DNA of 64,000 nt from Nelumbo lutea (lineage: Eukaryota > Streptophyta > Magnoliopsida > Proteales > Nelumbonaceae): the NCBI GenBank assembly GCA_022828595.1, contig JAKGHH010000004.1, positions 80,628,270 to 80,692,269 on the forward strand. Direction: 5' to 3'. The translations under genes were made by a program, and so were the position numbers. The first letter of the stretch is position 1; every line of letters begins with the position of its first letter. The notes under the pieces are model-generated. The model was given only the letters and a program-made list of their open reading frames with translations, ran no database searches and was not told where the DNA came from. This document shows, in pieces, positions 35,018 through 47,964 of this stretch.

Positions 35018-35608
35018 GGGCTCATTTGATTCAAAGGAATATGGGTTTGGAATTGGAATAATGTTTGGCTGGACACTATCAGAATCTTATTTCTATTTCT
35101 TGGTGGAATGGCATTCCCCTATTTGAAGGAATTGTCATTTCATCCCTTTCCTTTGGGAATAAAATCTCATTCCAATTGATTTCAAGGGGGTGTTCTTTTT
35201 CTTCATTTTGAGAGGGGGAAAGTTGGTTAGTGGGATTTTGATTCCCATTAACCAAGAATCCCATGTTCTTTTTTCAGATTTATGTGGGAACCAAGAAAAA
35301 TTTATTTTTCTAGCATCACTTACCTATCCATGTGAATTTCTACTAGGGGAGAAATTGCAAATACTTGAATGAGACAAAAATGTCTTTTAATAATGGGTTT
35401 TTATGGTTAATATGGTCATTATCTTATTTACATGAGAAATAAAAAAATATGGATACCCAAATAAATAATTTACCGAAAAATAAACAGAACCCAATTCTCT
35501 TTTAGATTCTTGTCTAAACTAAACAAAGTATAAGAATAGATTATTCCAATTCAATTTTCAAAGGGTTTAGATTCCCCTTCCAATTCTGATTGTAAATCAA
35601 ACGAACCC
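35018..35608. mobile_element. Harbinger-like MITE, 591 bp
   Basis: Ends GGGCTCATTTGATTC and AAATCAAACGAACCC are inverted repeats, flanked by TTA on both sides (35015-35017 and 35609-35611). An internal stretch (ATTCCCCTATTTGAAGGAAT) is shared with the element at 41375, so the two are one family. Confidence 0.7.
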
Positions 35609-36257
35609 TTAATTTGATGGCAACGGATTGGGTTTAGAAATTGTTCAAATGGGGCAAATCAAAGCCACAACCAACCATAGTCTGCGAAGCCTGGCCAAGC
35701 TACGATGTGACACCCCTCACATCAAGCTTTCCAATTGCCCAACCCATTGGGCAATTGGATGAAGCCCATATGTTTACAAGCGTTGACATTGCTTTATCAA
35801 ATTAATTAAGTCCAATTTGACAACTCGTGAAATCTTTCGGTGGTGATTGAAATTTGAAAAATATAGAAAGAGTTCACCGCCCAAAGAAAGAGTTCAATTT
35901 GACAACTCGTGAAATAGTTTTTTTTTTTTTTCTTTTCATGGTATCATTTTCAAATCCTAACTATAGACTATGGTTAACTATGAAAATTATTTCTTCTTTA
36001 TACCAGTAACGTGAGATCCATTTAAGCTTATATTAAACTATATATTATATAAATAATTTAATGCTGGCCGTTTTTGGTCTTATTACTAATTTTTAATTTT
36101 GAAAAATGTCTTTGTCTCCATTGGACATCTATCCAGGATAAAGTAGGCATAATTGGTGAACATACTCGTTTGTCTCATAAATTCCTCCAACCTGCCCGTG
36201 TGGAATGATTCAAAGCAAAATTTTAAGACAACTGTTAGAATGTGGTTTATAAGGAGA

Positions 36258-36565
36258 CAGATTTTTTTAATTGAACTGGACAATGAACCAGTTACAGTTT
36301 GGTTTTCGGGTTGAATGGTCTGATTGTTCAAATTGAAAAGATGGTTCACGTTTTAATAAAAATAAATAAAAAGTTTTTAAAAATAAAAAAGTCAATCAAA
36401 CCCTTAAATGGTTTAAACGGTTTGATTGTCTGGGTCAGTGGTTTACTGACCAATTCAACAGTTTTTGGGGAAATAATAGTTCTAAGGTAAAATGGAACCG
36501 ATCACCTAATCAGTTCTCGATTTTTCCAGTTCAACCGTCCGATTTGGTCTGATTTTGAAACCATG
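36258..36565. mobile_element. hAT-like MITE, family CATGGTTTT, copy 1
   Basis: Shares with the copies at 37374, 38271 and 42904 a body with GGTTTACTGACCAATTCAAC, an AATAAA-rich centre and an end TTTTGAAACCATG. The 8-bp flanks TAAGGAGA and CAAAGAGA agree at six positions. The left terminus is eroded. Confidence 0.6.
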
Positions 36566-37373
36566 CAAAGAGATGACTTTTACTACGATTCTTATCGTAA
36601 TTTAGGACTAAAACTGAAAATCATGGTCATAGATGTATTGCAATGACTCTGCCAAGAAGTCACTTTATCTAATCCAAGGTGGGGACATGGCAACATAACC
36701 AGGGTTTTGATTTAGTCAATACATCTAATCCAAGGTGTGGCTTGGCTTACAAGCGTGTGCCTATTGGATCTGTTTCCTTTATCTAATGCAGTGGATGAAA
36801 GCCGACTTTATAAAATTAAAACACTTGGGCTGATTAATATAAATTGGCATATAATTGTTATTTGAGATTACTTATGGTTGAAATGGGCATTACATTAAGA
36901 AATGAATGTGTGAGAGGCTGTTTCTAAAAACATCAAAGCTCTAGGGGTGAAGTTTAATAATTCGAATTGAAATAATTCTCGCATATAATGTGATAGCACA
37001 GATCTCATTTTCATCAATTTGTATTGATCAATCTAAAATGTTTTAATAGAAACAACATTGATACCAAACAACCTATATATTTTACAGGTGGATAATAACA
37101 ACTGAGAAACCATGGATAGCATGTATAATTCATGATAGAATGAAGAATGCATTGTATTGTCAATGCACATTTTTTGGAAGAATAGACTTGAACACTTGTT
37201 TACATATTTAAGTTTCCAATACAAGGGACCCATATGTAGGTATTTCATGGGCGAGTGGATTATTAGGAAACTGAATCAGTTGTGGGTGAGACTCAAACTT
37301 CAATTATATTCAGGCACAATGTTTTCATAGTGGACTAAACAGAAAAATAGAATGCTCATTGGGCCATGATTCT

Positions 37374-37666
37374 CATGGTTTTAAAAAACGACTGGAAACG
37401 GAATTGTTCTGGCCATCGGTTTTTGGGTTCGGGTCAATGGTTCAACCATCCAATTCAAACGGATGGCCCATCCTAACAGAAAATAAAAAAATAAATAAAT
37501 AAGGCCAAAACAGATCAATGATTCAATTACTCGGGTCAACGGTCATTGACCTATTCAACGATTTTTGGTTAGAAATCAGATTTGGGATAAAACGGAATTG
37601 GTTACCTGGATGGTTCATGGGTAGAATGGTCCAACCATCCCAGTCAATACTGGTTCAAAAACAATA
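37374..37666. mobile_element. hAT-like MITE, family CATGGTTTT, copy 2
   Basis: Starts CATGGTTTTAAAAAACG and is flanked by a perfect 8-bp target duplication ATGATTCT (37366-37373 and 37667-37674). Its 293-bp length matches copy 3. Confidence 0.72.
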
Positions 37667-38270
37667 ATGATTCTACCAACTAAGTCTCCTACTAGTAAAA
37701 ACTATACACACATAGCATCTAGTTGCACATTAAGAATATCTCATACATGTATGTTAAATTTATGGGGAGATGTTCCCCATGTAGAGTATGAAGAGATTTT
37801 GCATGCATGAAAAAAAAGCATTATCTGTATGAGAATAACAAAACTAATCAGCCAACCATAAGTCATACATATGTTATAGACGGTCGACCCAATGGTCCAA
37901 CTATCTTGCCTGTGACAAAATAGCCTTTTGGATTAATAGACTGTAAAACTAATACAATTTAAAAGTCAATTAAGGGGTGTTGGCCAATGTTTATGGTTTT
38001 GGTGTTGAATATAAAAACAACAATCATCTTTGCTTCACTTCATTTGCAAAACAAACAAGCAAGGACCTCACCTATCAGCTTAGCTTTAGGGTTGAAAGGT
38101 TATTAGAGTTTATTTGTCTAAGGTAGTCTAGTGTTTGATACTCGTCCCTATTATAATTAACTAAATTTCTACACAAGCTTGTTCACATTCCAAGCCTCAA
38201 TAGGCTTTTGCGTGAAGGAATCGTGTTAGAGAATGAAAACCTATTTAATGACACCACCTAACATCTTAAG

Positions 38271-38563
38271 CAAGGTTTTTTAAAACCAAACCAGACAACA
38301 AACGAGTTAGGGGTCCAGTTCCTAGGTCGAATGGTCCGAACATTCGAACCAAACAAATAGTTTGTTCTGACAAAAAAATAAGAAAATAAAAGGTGGTCAA
38401 ACCGTTGGACGGTTCAACTGCCTGGGTTAGTGGTTTGTTGACCAAATCAATGGTTTTTGGAGAAATAATGGTTTTGGGGTAAAACAGAACCAGTCACCTG
38501 ATTGGTTCCTAGTTTTTTCAATCCGACCGTCCGGTCTAGTCCGGTCCGGTTTTGAAAACCATG
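38271..38563. mobile_element. hAT-like MITE, family CATGGTTTT, copy 3
   Basis: Starts CAAGGTTTTTTAAAACC and ends GGTTTTGAAAACCATG, with the perfect duplication ATCTTAAG at 38263-38270 and 38564-38571. Best-preserved copy; its right terminus reads TCCGGTCCGGTTTTGAAAAC. Confidence 0.75.
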
Positions 38564-38572
38564 ATCTTAAGC

Positions 38573-41167
38573 TTTTATATTGAATGGTTTTTTGAGATGG
38601 TATAAGAGGTAGTTTGACCAAGTAATTTAGTGTTTGATCCCCGTCACCTCATTATAATTAATTAAATTTCAGCACAAGGTATAAGTGTATAAGTGGACTT
38701 GTGCTTGTCCATCTTTCAAGCCTAATAGGCTTTTAGCTTTTCATTTTAAGACAGTAATTTACTTAGGAAATGCATTAACCCGGACAAATAATGTTTCCCA
38801 GAAAATACTTACCCAGGTAAGTGCACTTACTAGTCATCATTTATTTTTCAGGTAAAATTAAATAATGATCGTTTCATCCATAAAATGTCATTATTGAAGG
38901 AACAATATTGTTCCATCATGTATTAGCAATTTTCCTATGTATGGCAAAGTTACTTATCCAAGTGAGCGGAGAGTAATATTTCCTCAAGTAACTGAGTCAT
39001 TCGATCTTTCTTTTATATAGGACCCACTAATACCAAAACACAAACTTATCCACACTAACCAACTTACTTGCACCCATTTATGAAAAAAAACTAACAATCC
39101 CTTGAGACTAAAATAAAATTATATTGCAAGACCTCACCTGTCACTTTAAGCTTTTTAAGCTTTTAGTTTCAACAATTCCTTTGGACCAGAATTTACTTTC
39201 ATCTTACTTGTACTGCCACACTTTTACGTTAGAGCAGATAAAATTGAACTACAAACAAACCAAGCCAAAACAAACATTTGGTCAAATTAGGGCTGCTAAA
39301 ATTGACATTGTTGTTGTGCAAATCTACTCTCCAAAGTTGCTGTTGAACCATCGGTCAGGCGGCTTTACTTGACAAATCATCGAGGAGTCGTGTTAATTTG
39401 AGGTTGTTTCTTCTGTTGCTTTTAGAAAGTTCGATTGAGAAGATGGATTATAGATTTATAGGTTGGTTTTGGTTTAGGTTTCCTTTCTCAGTCATACCTG
39501 ACATCACTGGCCACTGGGTGTGACTGTATGAGCACGCCAAACAAAATTAAAAGTGAATAAATAATGTGAGATAGACGTTGCAGATCGATTCAGATCCATC
39601 CAGTTGATCGTGTGGTTCAAATTTTCATTTCTCCCGTCCAATATCCATCATTTATTTGACCTTTTTCTAAGTGATGCGGGTTATTGAGAGCTATCATTGA
39701 CTTGGACGGACTGTTTGGCGCATAAATTATTTAGGCAACTGGTTTCATTTCATTTTTAATTATTATTTCATTTTTTTTTTTATTTTTTTAAGTTGCAATG
39801 GATTATCCGTTTCAGAATGAACAATTGAACCGCAAGTCGAAAATTGGTGGCTAAAACGGTTTTAATTTCAGGTAGTTTTTTAAAACATTGTCTGTTATTG
39901 AACTTCCCTCCATCTATCTATCTCTCTCTCTCTCTCTCATGTGTATATAATAGGCGAATTTTTGCTCCACACAACAATTAACAATGTTTGGATTAGTTTT
40001 AAATATTTTCGTAGAAAATTAGAGAGAAAGAGAAAGTTGATGGGAATTTCTTAACAAATTTTGTGAAACTTCATGAATTTTTTTTTTCAACTTTCTGATT
40101 CTTTTATTTTCTATAAAATTAAACACAACCTAGTTGATATATAAAAAAATCCTAGAGTTGGAATGTATTGATTAATGACCCAATAGCTGAAATACAAAAA
40201 AATGAAGTATTTTGTTCAATTGCCAAATGAATATATAAAGTATTGTGAAACGCAATGTTGGGCAGTTGTTAAAGAATAACATATCAAAGTTGTAAGGGAT
40301 AGAAGAGTCAGGGATAGACCAAAAAGAACTTGGGTGAAAGTGATAAGAAATGATTTAAGGGCTGAAGTGGCAAAAAGTTATTAAAGGGCTTGGGATTTAA
40401 CAGGGTTCTATTTATCTCTTTCTTTGTAAATTATTCATATAATTTATAATTTATAATGAATGTAATTTTAAAAATAAAATTAAAATAAATAAATAAATAT
40501 AATAAGATATATTTCATGAAACTACTAACAAACCAAAAATATTGATTGAGTTTTATATACATAACAAAAGTTGGTAAGTCTTGACATTATCTGTATTATA
40601 TAAAGAAAATACTTGCATTGGGTTTTGTGTAAATTCATAAAAATTATATTCAAATGCAATATATCTTATGTGATTAATACTTATTTGTGCATGTGCTATA
40701 CACGTGTGTTTACAATAGTATGCTAAAAACATAAATGCTCTAGTACTCGGTATTCTCCCGGTCTATGTGCATTATGTGCATGCGAGATTCACCGGCTGTG
40801 GAACATTGGCGACCTATTAACAGATGAGCTGAATGCTTTACCTGTTCAATGGGCTGTGGAACCAATGATGAGGTTCTACACCACTATTAAATTTATGAAC
40901 CCCACTGTAAAAGATATGGGCCCTGTGTATTTAATACTGATGTAAAACCTTATCATTGGCTCCACAGCTCACTGAACAGCCAAAACGTTCAGCTATACCT
41001 TACTCCCATTAACATGCATCGCTGTATCCGCTGCTTTGATCACACACTTCTTAAATAAAGGGGGTGCCATGCAACCATCTCAATCCACCAACAACTAAAC
41101 TGCATGCAGGATTTTGATATTTTCAGCTTTCCAGCTGGATACGTATCATTGTGATTTCGGCCAAGTT
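38573..41167. other. Intergenic sequence with a short LINE remnant
   Basis: No gene seen. At 40288-40383 on the plus strand the translation VRDRPKRTWVKVIRNDLRAE resembles the conserved GRPKKTW..V...DL signature near the end of RTE-type LINE ORFs, so it may be a remnant. A CT microsatellite lies at about 39920-39938. Confidence 0.4.
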
Positions 41168-41655
41168 TAATGCCAACATAGGTGACCCACCTAACCTCCT
41201 ATTCAAATTTGGCCCAACCTGAGATCAATGAATAAATTTCTCAATCCAAACCCAACCTCAGCTTACTCCAACAAAACCCACATTGAACTTTAGGTTTAAT
41301 GCCAATCCAGGCCCAACTCTAAGACCCACCTAACCTCATATGCGAATTTGGCCCAACCTGAGATCAAAGAATAAGGGCCTGTTTGGTTTGCAGGAATAGG
41401 GTTCCAAAATCGGAAACCCATTCACATTCCTGCTGGAATGACATTCCCCCATTTGAAGGAATGTTCATGCCCTCCCCCTCCCTTGAGAATGAGAATCCAT
41501 TCCAGTCAGTTATGATTCCAATTCCAATTCCAGTTTCAACCAAACAGGTTAAGGGGATTAGATCATTTTGATTCCAATTATCAACCAAACGGACCCTAAA
41601 TTTCTCAACCCAAACCCAACCTGAGCTTAGCCAACAAAACCCACTTTGAACTTTG
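41168..41655. repeat. Tandem duplication of about 130 bp, second copy split by a MITE
   Basis: The first copy (about 41168-41293, GTTTAATGCCAACATAGG... to TTGAACTTTAG) is followed by a second beginning GTTTAATGCCAATCCAGG at about 41294. The second copy is interrupted at GAATAA by the element at 41375 and resumes with AAATTTCTCAACCC at 41597. Confidence 0.75.
41375..41596. mobile_element. Harbinger-like MITE, 222 bp, with its empty site nearby
   Basis: Inverted ends GGGCCTGTTTGGTTTG and CAACCAAACGGACCC, with TAA on both sides (41372-41374 and 41597-41599). The first copy of the surrounding tandem repeat shows the uninterrupted target GAATAAATTTCTC, which confirms both the boundaries and the 3-bp duplication. 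Confidence 0.85.
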
Positions 41656-42421
41656 GTTAAGTCAGGCTCGGGCTGACCGTATGGATGTGTTGGTTGCCGG
41701 AGTTCTATTAAGGTTTTGCACTCTTACCTTTTATTTGGGCTTTATGGTCCAATGTTCTAGTTAAAAAAGAAAAATATATATAAAGGTCAATAATATATTC
41801 ATACATAGATATGTGTATATATATATAGTGAAAAAAAATATACATATAAATATAGGTTCCACTTATGATATTGAAAAGGCATAACATCTAAAAAACCTTG
41901 TTACCAAATCAATTGATATCATAAAAGTAGTAACTAAAAGGTTGAGATTAGCATCAAAATTCACAAGGGGTTTTGGTTGGTCAAAGCTCATCAAATATCA
42001 TGTATTTACCCTTATCATACTTGATACAAAGTTAAATTTAGTTCATTTCATTTATAATATCAATACTTTGATCAGAGTTTTAAAAGGCTAAGTGCGTAAT
42101 TGATGCATAATGGCTCAAAAAGGTGAGCCATAAGCCTCATTTTTTCAAGATCAATTAAAGTTTATAAATTAAAAAAAGGAACATAAGATAAAATAAGATA
42201 GAATGATACAAGAACAAAAGTCTTTAAGTACCAAATTCTTGGCTTTTAGCATTTAATTACGTAATGAGTAATCAATAACAACCATAAACCTTTAATATTT
42301 CAAGTTTCAAAAATCTAAAATTCTCAAAATGTTCAAATGATGTATCATATGTTTTAGATTATCATAAATTCCCCACCATCAAAGCTTTTTTTTTTTTTTT
42401 AATCACCAAAGAGATCTTCTA

Positions 42422-42550
42422 GGCTATGTTTGGTTTGAAGGAAAAGGTAGAGAAAATAAAGGAAAGACAGGGAAACCAATACAAGATTTGTAAAGGTTTC
42501 CCTATATTTTCCTTCCTTTCTCTACATTTTCCTTCGAACCAAACATAGTC
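42422..42550. mobile_element. Short Harbinger-like MITE, 129 bp
   Basis: Ends GGCTATGTTTGGTTTGAAGG and CCTTCGAACCAAACATAGTC are inverted, and pairing extends inward across nearly the whole element. CTA flanks both sides (42419-42421 and 42551-42553). Confidence 0.75.
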
Positions 42551-42903
42551 CTAATGAATCATCCACATAATTGACATTAAATTTCTGGTTCCCAACATTT
42601 CAGAAAAAAAAAAAGTCAACAACTTGGTTAGTTTAATCTATGCAAAAAAAAAATGGAAGAAAGAGAATTGAGAAGCAAAAATCGGATGGTATTTTTTTGT
42701 GGAGAAAATAGAAAATATGACAAGCTGCTAGATTTATAATTGCCCAAAACTGTAGAATAACAAGAGAATCATCCCTCTAAAACCTTAAGAGAAACTATGA
42801 ACTCTGTTTGATTTTCATTTTAATCTGTATTTTTTATTTGACCCATAATTATCAAAGTGTCGTTCTCATGCATTTTAAACTTGAGCCACCTCTCTACTGA
42901 AAC

Positions 42904-43164
42904 CAAGGTTTTAAAAACCAGACCAGACACAGAAATGTTTTGGGGATCAGTTCATGGATTGAACGGTCTAATTGTCCGGCTTAAATAGACGGCCCGTTCT
43001 GATTTAAAAATTAAAAAATAAAAAAAAATAGTAAAAAACTGTTGTCTGGATCAATGATTTACTGACCAAATCAATGGTTTTAGGATGAAACAGAACCAAT
43101 TGCTTGACGGATTCTTAGAGCAATCGGTCTGACCATGTGATCCGATCTGATTTTCAAAACAATG
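42904..43164. mobile_element. hAT-like MITE, family CATGGTTTT, copy 4
   Basis: Starts CAAGGTTTTAAAAACC and ends GATTTTCAAAACAATG. Flanks ACTGAAAC and ACTAAAAC differ by one base. Slightly shorter (261 bp) than copies 2 and 3. Confidence 0.68.
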
Positions 43165-43499
43165 ACTAAAACAAACTGGCTAACATATCACATGAGCTAC
43201 CTCTCAGTTGGTGCCTTGAGGCTTATACCTCATTTTGAGAAAGGCTTGGCAAAATCCAATAGCCTTCACCCCAAGGCTCAAGACAATGGTTTTGCATTTT
43301 GATAGAAACGAGAATCCAATTCGAATATGGTATTAATTTGATATATCCAGTTAATAAGTTATTCTAGTGTCATAATGGGCCCAAAGCACGGCCAATGATC
43401 ATCCCCACTTACCAGCAAGCCCAACTGGTTCGTTCAATACATTTTTATTGTTGGTAGATCTATATATATACAAAAGTAAAGCTCGCCATGTTAACAGTC

Positions 43500-44500
43500 C
43501 TCTCCTTGCTCCGTTACCCAAACCGAACAATTATAGAGAGTGTGAAAGATTTCCTCTACAAGCACTAGTTGTCATCTAATATGGTCATTTTTCTCCTCTC
43601 ATTTTTATTAGGAAACTAATTATCACCCACTTTCTCCTAAATTATCTCTAATTCCTATTTATCCTCTCTCCCACTTTTCATCTATATCTATCTAAAGAAA
43701 GTTTCAATTAAAATTTTAATAATTCTTTAAATATTATAACAAAATTATGTAATAACTAAAATATTTATTAAAAACACAAAAAATAATTATAATAGGTTTA
43801 ATAATATTCATATTATTAATAATTCTATATTATTATAAAATTCATAATGAAATTATGTAATAAAAATATAAATTACAATTTTATGGATTATTCAACATAA
43901 TTACTAAATAATATTTTAAAAACATAAATAAAATTTATTTAAATAAAAAAGTATTAAAATAGCTAAATAATTATGTAAAAAATATTTAAAATTACATAAT
44001 GGCTTTAAAGAAATAAAATTCAAATAAAAAATATTAAATATTTTTACATTTTATTTGAATATTTAAATAGAAATGTTTAATGAAACTAAATTTTAAATAG
44101 TTAAAATAACAAAATTATGTAATAAATTAAAAAAAATCTTATGAGTAGAACAATAATTATAATAGATTTCTTAACTTTTGAATTAATAGTAATTCTACAT
44201 TTACAAAATTAAAAATGAAATTATGTAATAATAGTATAAATTATAGTTTCATGGATTATTAAATTTAATAAATAATTAATATTTTAAAATTTTAAATAAT
44301 GGTATTATTTAAGTAATTAAATAATGGTATTATTTAAGTAATTAAATAATATTATAAACAATTAATTTTTAAATACTTTAAATATCAAAATACTAATAAC
44401 TAAATCATATCTTATATATTATTTCAAAAACAAAAATAGATTTGATAGCAAAATTATGTTATAACTTTAAAAAAATATCAAAATCACATAAATAATTATA
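43500..44500. other. Very AT-rich stretch
   Basis: No gene seen. Sequence is dominated by motifs such as AAATAATTATGTAA repeated irregularly, and it abuts the long-inverted-repeat element on its right. Confidence 0.5.
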
Positions 44501-44504
44501 ACTA

Positions 44505-46810
44505 GCGGGGCCCCATGCAATGCATGAGATGTGGCACCCCTTCCTGTCCCTCACCCCCATAGTCAAGACACTACCTCATCCCCGGTGGGGGGCGGGTTGG
44601 AGGCGAGGCCCCCAATCCCCGTCGAAGATGGAGGAATCTCCAAATTTTTTCCCACCCCGAGGCAACCACCTAAAAATAATCTAATTTGTGGATATTTTAC
44701 AAATAGAATTATGAGAATTTGGGGTATTTTATGAATTGGATTATGACAATTTGGGGTTATTTTATAAATAGAATTGTGGGATCCTAGGATTATAAGAATA
44801 TGAGGAAAAACTTAGTGATATTTTAAAAGTCAATATTAAATTTATTGATAGTTTACTAATTTATCAATGGGTTTGGGTAATTATATGCAAACCTCATCCC
44901 TTCCTTGTCCCTGATTTGGAGCAAAAATATTTTACCCATCCCCACCATGTCTCTTCCCAATCCTTATTTAAGATTCAAGAAAACTTGCCCCGTTCGGGGT
45001 GGGTAAGGGTATTATTTATGTTTTATATATTATTTTTTAATAATCATTTATGTTTTATATACAATTTTTAAATAAATTTTAAATGTTTTTAATATAAAAA
45101 TTTGAATATTAAATCATGTTTTAAACATTATTTAAAAAATGATTAAATAACAAAATTTTGTAGTAACTTTAATAAGAATATAAAATATAATAAATGAAAA
45201 AAATAAATATTATTGAAATAGTGGAAGTAGATTAAATAATTTGAAGGTATTAAATCTTTTTAGTTAGTTATTTATTGTATTTTCATTATAAACATATTTT
45301 CAGCAATTGTGTATTTTTGCTATAAATTTTCAATAATTATTGGAGATTAAACTATTGTTATTTGTTAGAAATTAGACTATTAATTTAGCTGAAATTAGGA
45401 GCGTTCACTAGCCAATTCAATTCAGTTGGAGATTATTTGGCTAGTCAAACTAATCTAGTCGGGTTAGGGAGTTGGTTACTCAAAACTGAATAACCATTAG
45501 TGAAAACTAACCATTGGTCAATTAATAAATGTTTAAATTTTTAATGTTTAGCATAATTTACATTAATCATTTGTAATTCAATAAATTTTCATTAAATTGG
45601 CCCAATTTACTAGTTTCTATAAAATCAATAATTATAGTTAAAAATTATCAAATAATTCAGGGAAACTTTAACTAATAATCCATAATTTTTTAAATAAACA
45701 ATAATTAAAAAATTAGGAAATTAATCTACAAAAATATATTCACCAAAACTACTTAAATAATAGTTCATTATTATTATTATTCAACTAAATAATTATTAAA
45801 AAATTTAGGAAAATTAAATTAGGAAATTAATCTATTAGAAATTGTTTCATTTTTATTTAAATAACAATCAATTATTATTATTTTAATAAATAATTATTAA
45901 ATAAGTTAGGAAAATTATTAAATTTATCCCCACGAGTCTAGGATACTTGGTTGACTTCAACCATACTTGGGTTTGCATTAATTAACAACAAATGATTTAC
46001 TTTTAATTAAAATTCATGTAATTTACCATAATTACATTAATTTACTATAATTACACCGCTTTGATTAATAGTAAATAATTTTGGCTTAAAAAGTAAATAA
46101 TTTACATTAATTCACATTAATTTATTGTTATTATAAATAACTAATTTACTATAAATTTTTGCTAATCAACAACAATTTCAATAATTTTTTGGAAATTAAC
46201 ATAAAATATTGTAATTTATTATTATTTAGTTTACTATTAGTTAATTAGTTATAGAAAATTATTAGAATTGTAGGGATGACAAATTTCCCTATAAAATTAG
46301 GGCCCTAACTTTCCCCACCTGAACAGGGCAAGTTTTCTCGAATTTTAAATAGGGATGGGGAGGAGACAGGGTGGGGATGAGGAAAATATTTTTTCTCTAA
46401 ATCAAGGACGAAGTTTGCATATAATTCCCCAAACCTGATGGTAAATTAGTAAAATATCAGTATATTTAATATTGACTTTTAAGATAGCTCTAAGTTTTCC
46501 ATATATTATTATAATCCTAGGATCCCACAATTCCATTTATAAAATACCCCCAAGTTGTCAGAATCCAATTCCTAAAATACCTCCAAATTCCCATAGTCCT
46601 ATTTATAAAATATCCACAAATTAGATTATTTTTAAGTAGTTGCCTCGGGGTGGGGAAAATTAGGGATTCCCCATCCTCGATAGGAAATGGGTGCCTCGTC
46701 TCAAACCCACCCTACCACTGAGGACGAGGCAAGGATGGGGTAGAGTGTCTTGACTATGGAGGCAAGGGATAGGGAGGAGTGCCCCATCCCGTGCATCACA
46801 TGGGGCCCCA
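44505..46810. mobile_element. 2.3-kb transposon with about 500-bp terminal inverted repeats
   Basis: The left arm (about 44505-45015, GCGGGGCCCCATG...) and right arm (about 46300-46810, ...CATGGGGCCCC) are inverted copies along their length, sharing blocks such as ATAGTCAAGACAC, CACCCCGAGGCAAC, AATCTAATTTGTGGATATTT and AGAAAACTTGCCC. The arms are GC-rich at the outside, against an AT-rich 1.3-kb core with no reading frame. ACTA or CTA flanks both ends, but a one-base length difference leaves the target duplication uncertain. Confidence 0.75.
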
Positions 46811-46813
46811 CTA

Positions 46814-47365
46814 TTGACATACTAAAACCAAAAAGTGTGATCCATGGATCCGTGGTCACATAACTCACAATCCACAAATTTTGTCAAAAAAGGCTAAATT
46901 GATGAAACCTTCCTTGAAGTATCTGGTTGTTGCTAAAACCTCCCTTAAAGTTATGATAATTGCAATTATCTCCCCAAAATTTTCTGATATAGTTACAGGC
47001 AGATCCTCTTTGTTAGAATCTTGTAAAAGGAAGTATGAAAATGCCCCAAATACTCATGCATTAACTTTTGACCAAAATGTTTATTTTTCAAATTTTCTCT
47101 TCATGAGAATCCTTGGCCCAAACATTTCCATGATCCAATCTCTTTTTTCTGAAATTATTTATTTTCTAAATTTGCCCTTCAAATCAATCCCTCAAAGCCA
47201 AAGGTAATGCTTCGACTTTAAATTTTCTATTTTTTGTTGTTTATTATAAAAGTCGTATTATTTTTTTTATAGAAACCAGTCTCAATAATAATTGTATGAG
47301 TATTTTGGACACTTTCGTGTATCTTGTTAGAAGATTCTAAATTCTACAAAAGGGGAGAAGATTCT
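46814..47365. other. Intergenic sequence
   Basis: A 108-codon open frame at 46881-47207 shows no domain I recognise and no neighbouring gene signals. I regard it as chance. Confidence 0.4.
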
Positions 47366-47770
47366 AAGGGTGTCAATGGATTGGTTTTGGTTTGGACCCC
47401 ACCTAGTCCAAAATCAATTTGAATGGATTGGACGGACCAACAAGACATATTGGACTGGAACAATCATGTCTAAAATATATATTAGATTGGATTGGACCTG
47501 ATCCATCCATAACAAACTTATATTGGATTAGGTTAGATTAAGCCAATATCTGGTCCATTGGTATAAGATAAGAATATGTGTCAATAGATTGGGTTTAGGC
47601 TGAAACCAATTTAAATCAAAATGAATTTGAATAGATTGGACGGTCCAGACATTGAATGGACCGGTCCAAACTCCAAAACATTCATTGGATTAGATTGGAC
47701 CTGATCCACTTATAATGGACTCGCATTGGACTGGATCGGATTGGACCAAATCCAGTCCAATTGACATGCT
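47366..47770. mobile_element. Mutator-like MITE, 405 bp
   Basis: Inverted ends AAGGGTGTCAATGGATTGG and CCAGTCCAATTGACATGCT, with the perfect 10-bp flank AGAAGATTCT at 47356-47365 and 47771-47780. A 9-11-bp duplication points to the Mutator superfamily. The interior is rich in GGATTGGACC repeats in both orientations. Confidence 0.7.
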
Positions 47771-47964
47771 AGAAGATTCTAAGTTCTAACAAAAGGGGTT
47801 TACGGTCCAGACATTGAAAGGACCGGTCCAAACTCTAAAACATTCATTGGATTAGATTGGACCTGGTCCACTTATAATGGACTCACATTAGACCGGATCG
47901 GATTGGACCAAATCCAGTACAATTGACACGCTATAAGATTCTAAGTTCTAACAAATGGGGTTTA
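47641..47964. repeat. 162-bp tandem duplication
   Basis: 47641-47802 and 47803-47964 are adjacent copies with about ten differences. The unit contains the right part of the Mutator-like element, its target duplication and 22 bp of flank, so it arose after that insertion. Confidence 0.85.

Noticed and set aside
35079..35264. Minus frame similar to the minus frame at 41364-41588 (shared IPSN.GM.F.QE)
   Set aside because: The similarity comes from both lying in copies of one MITE family. Neither has a start context, domain or gene structure.
46881..47207. Plus-strand open frame of 108 codons
   Set aside because: No recognisable domain, AT-rich composition and no splice or promoter signals of note; probably chance.
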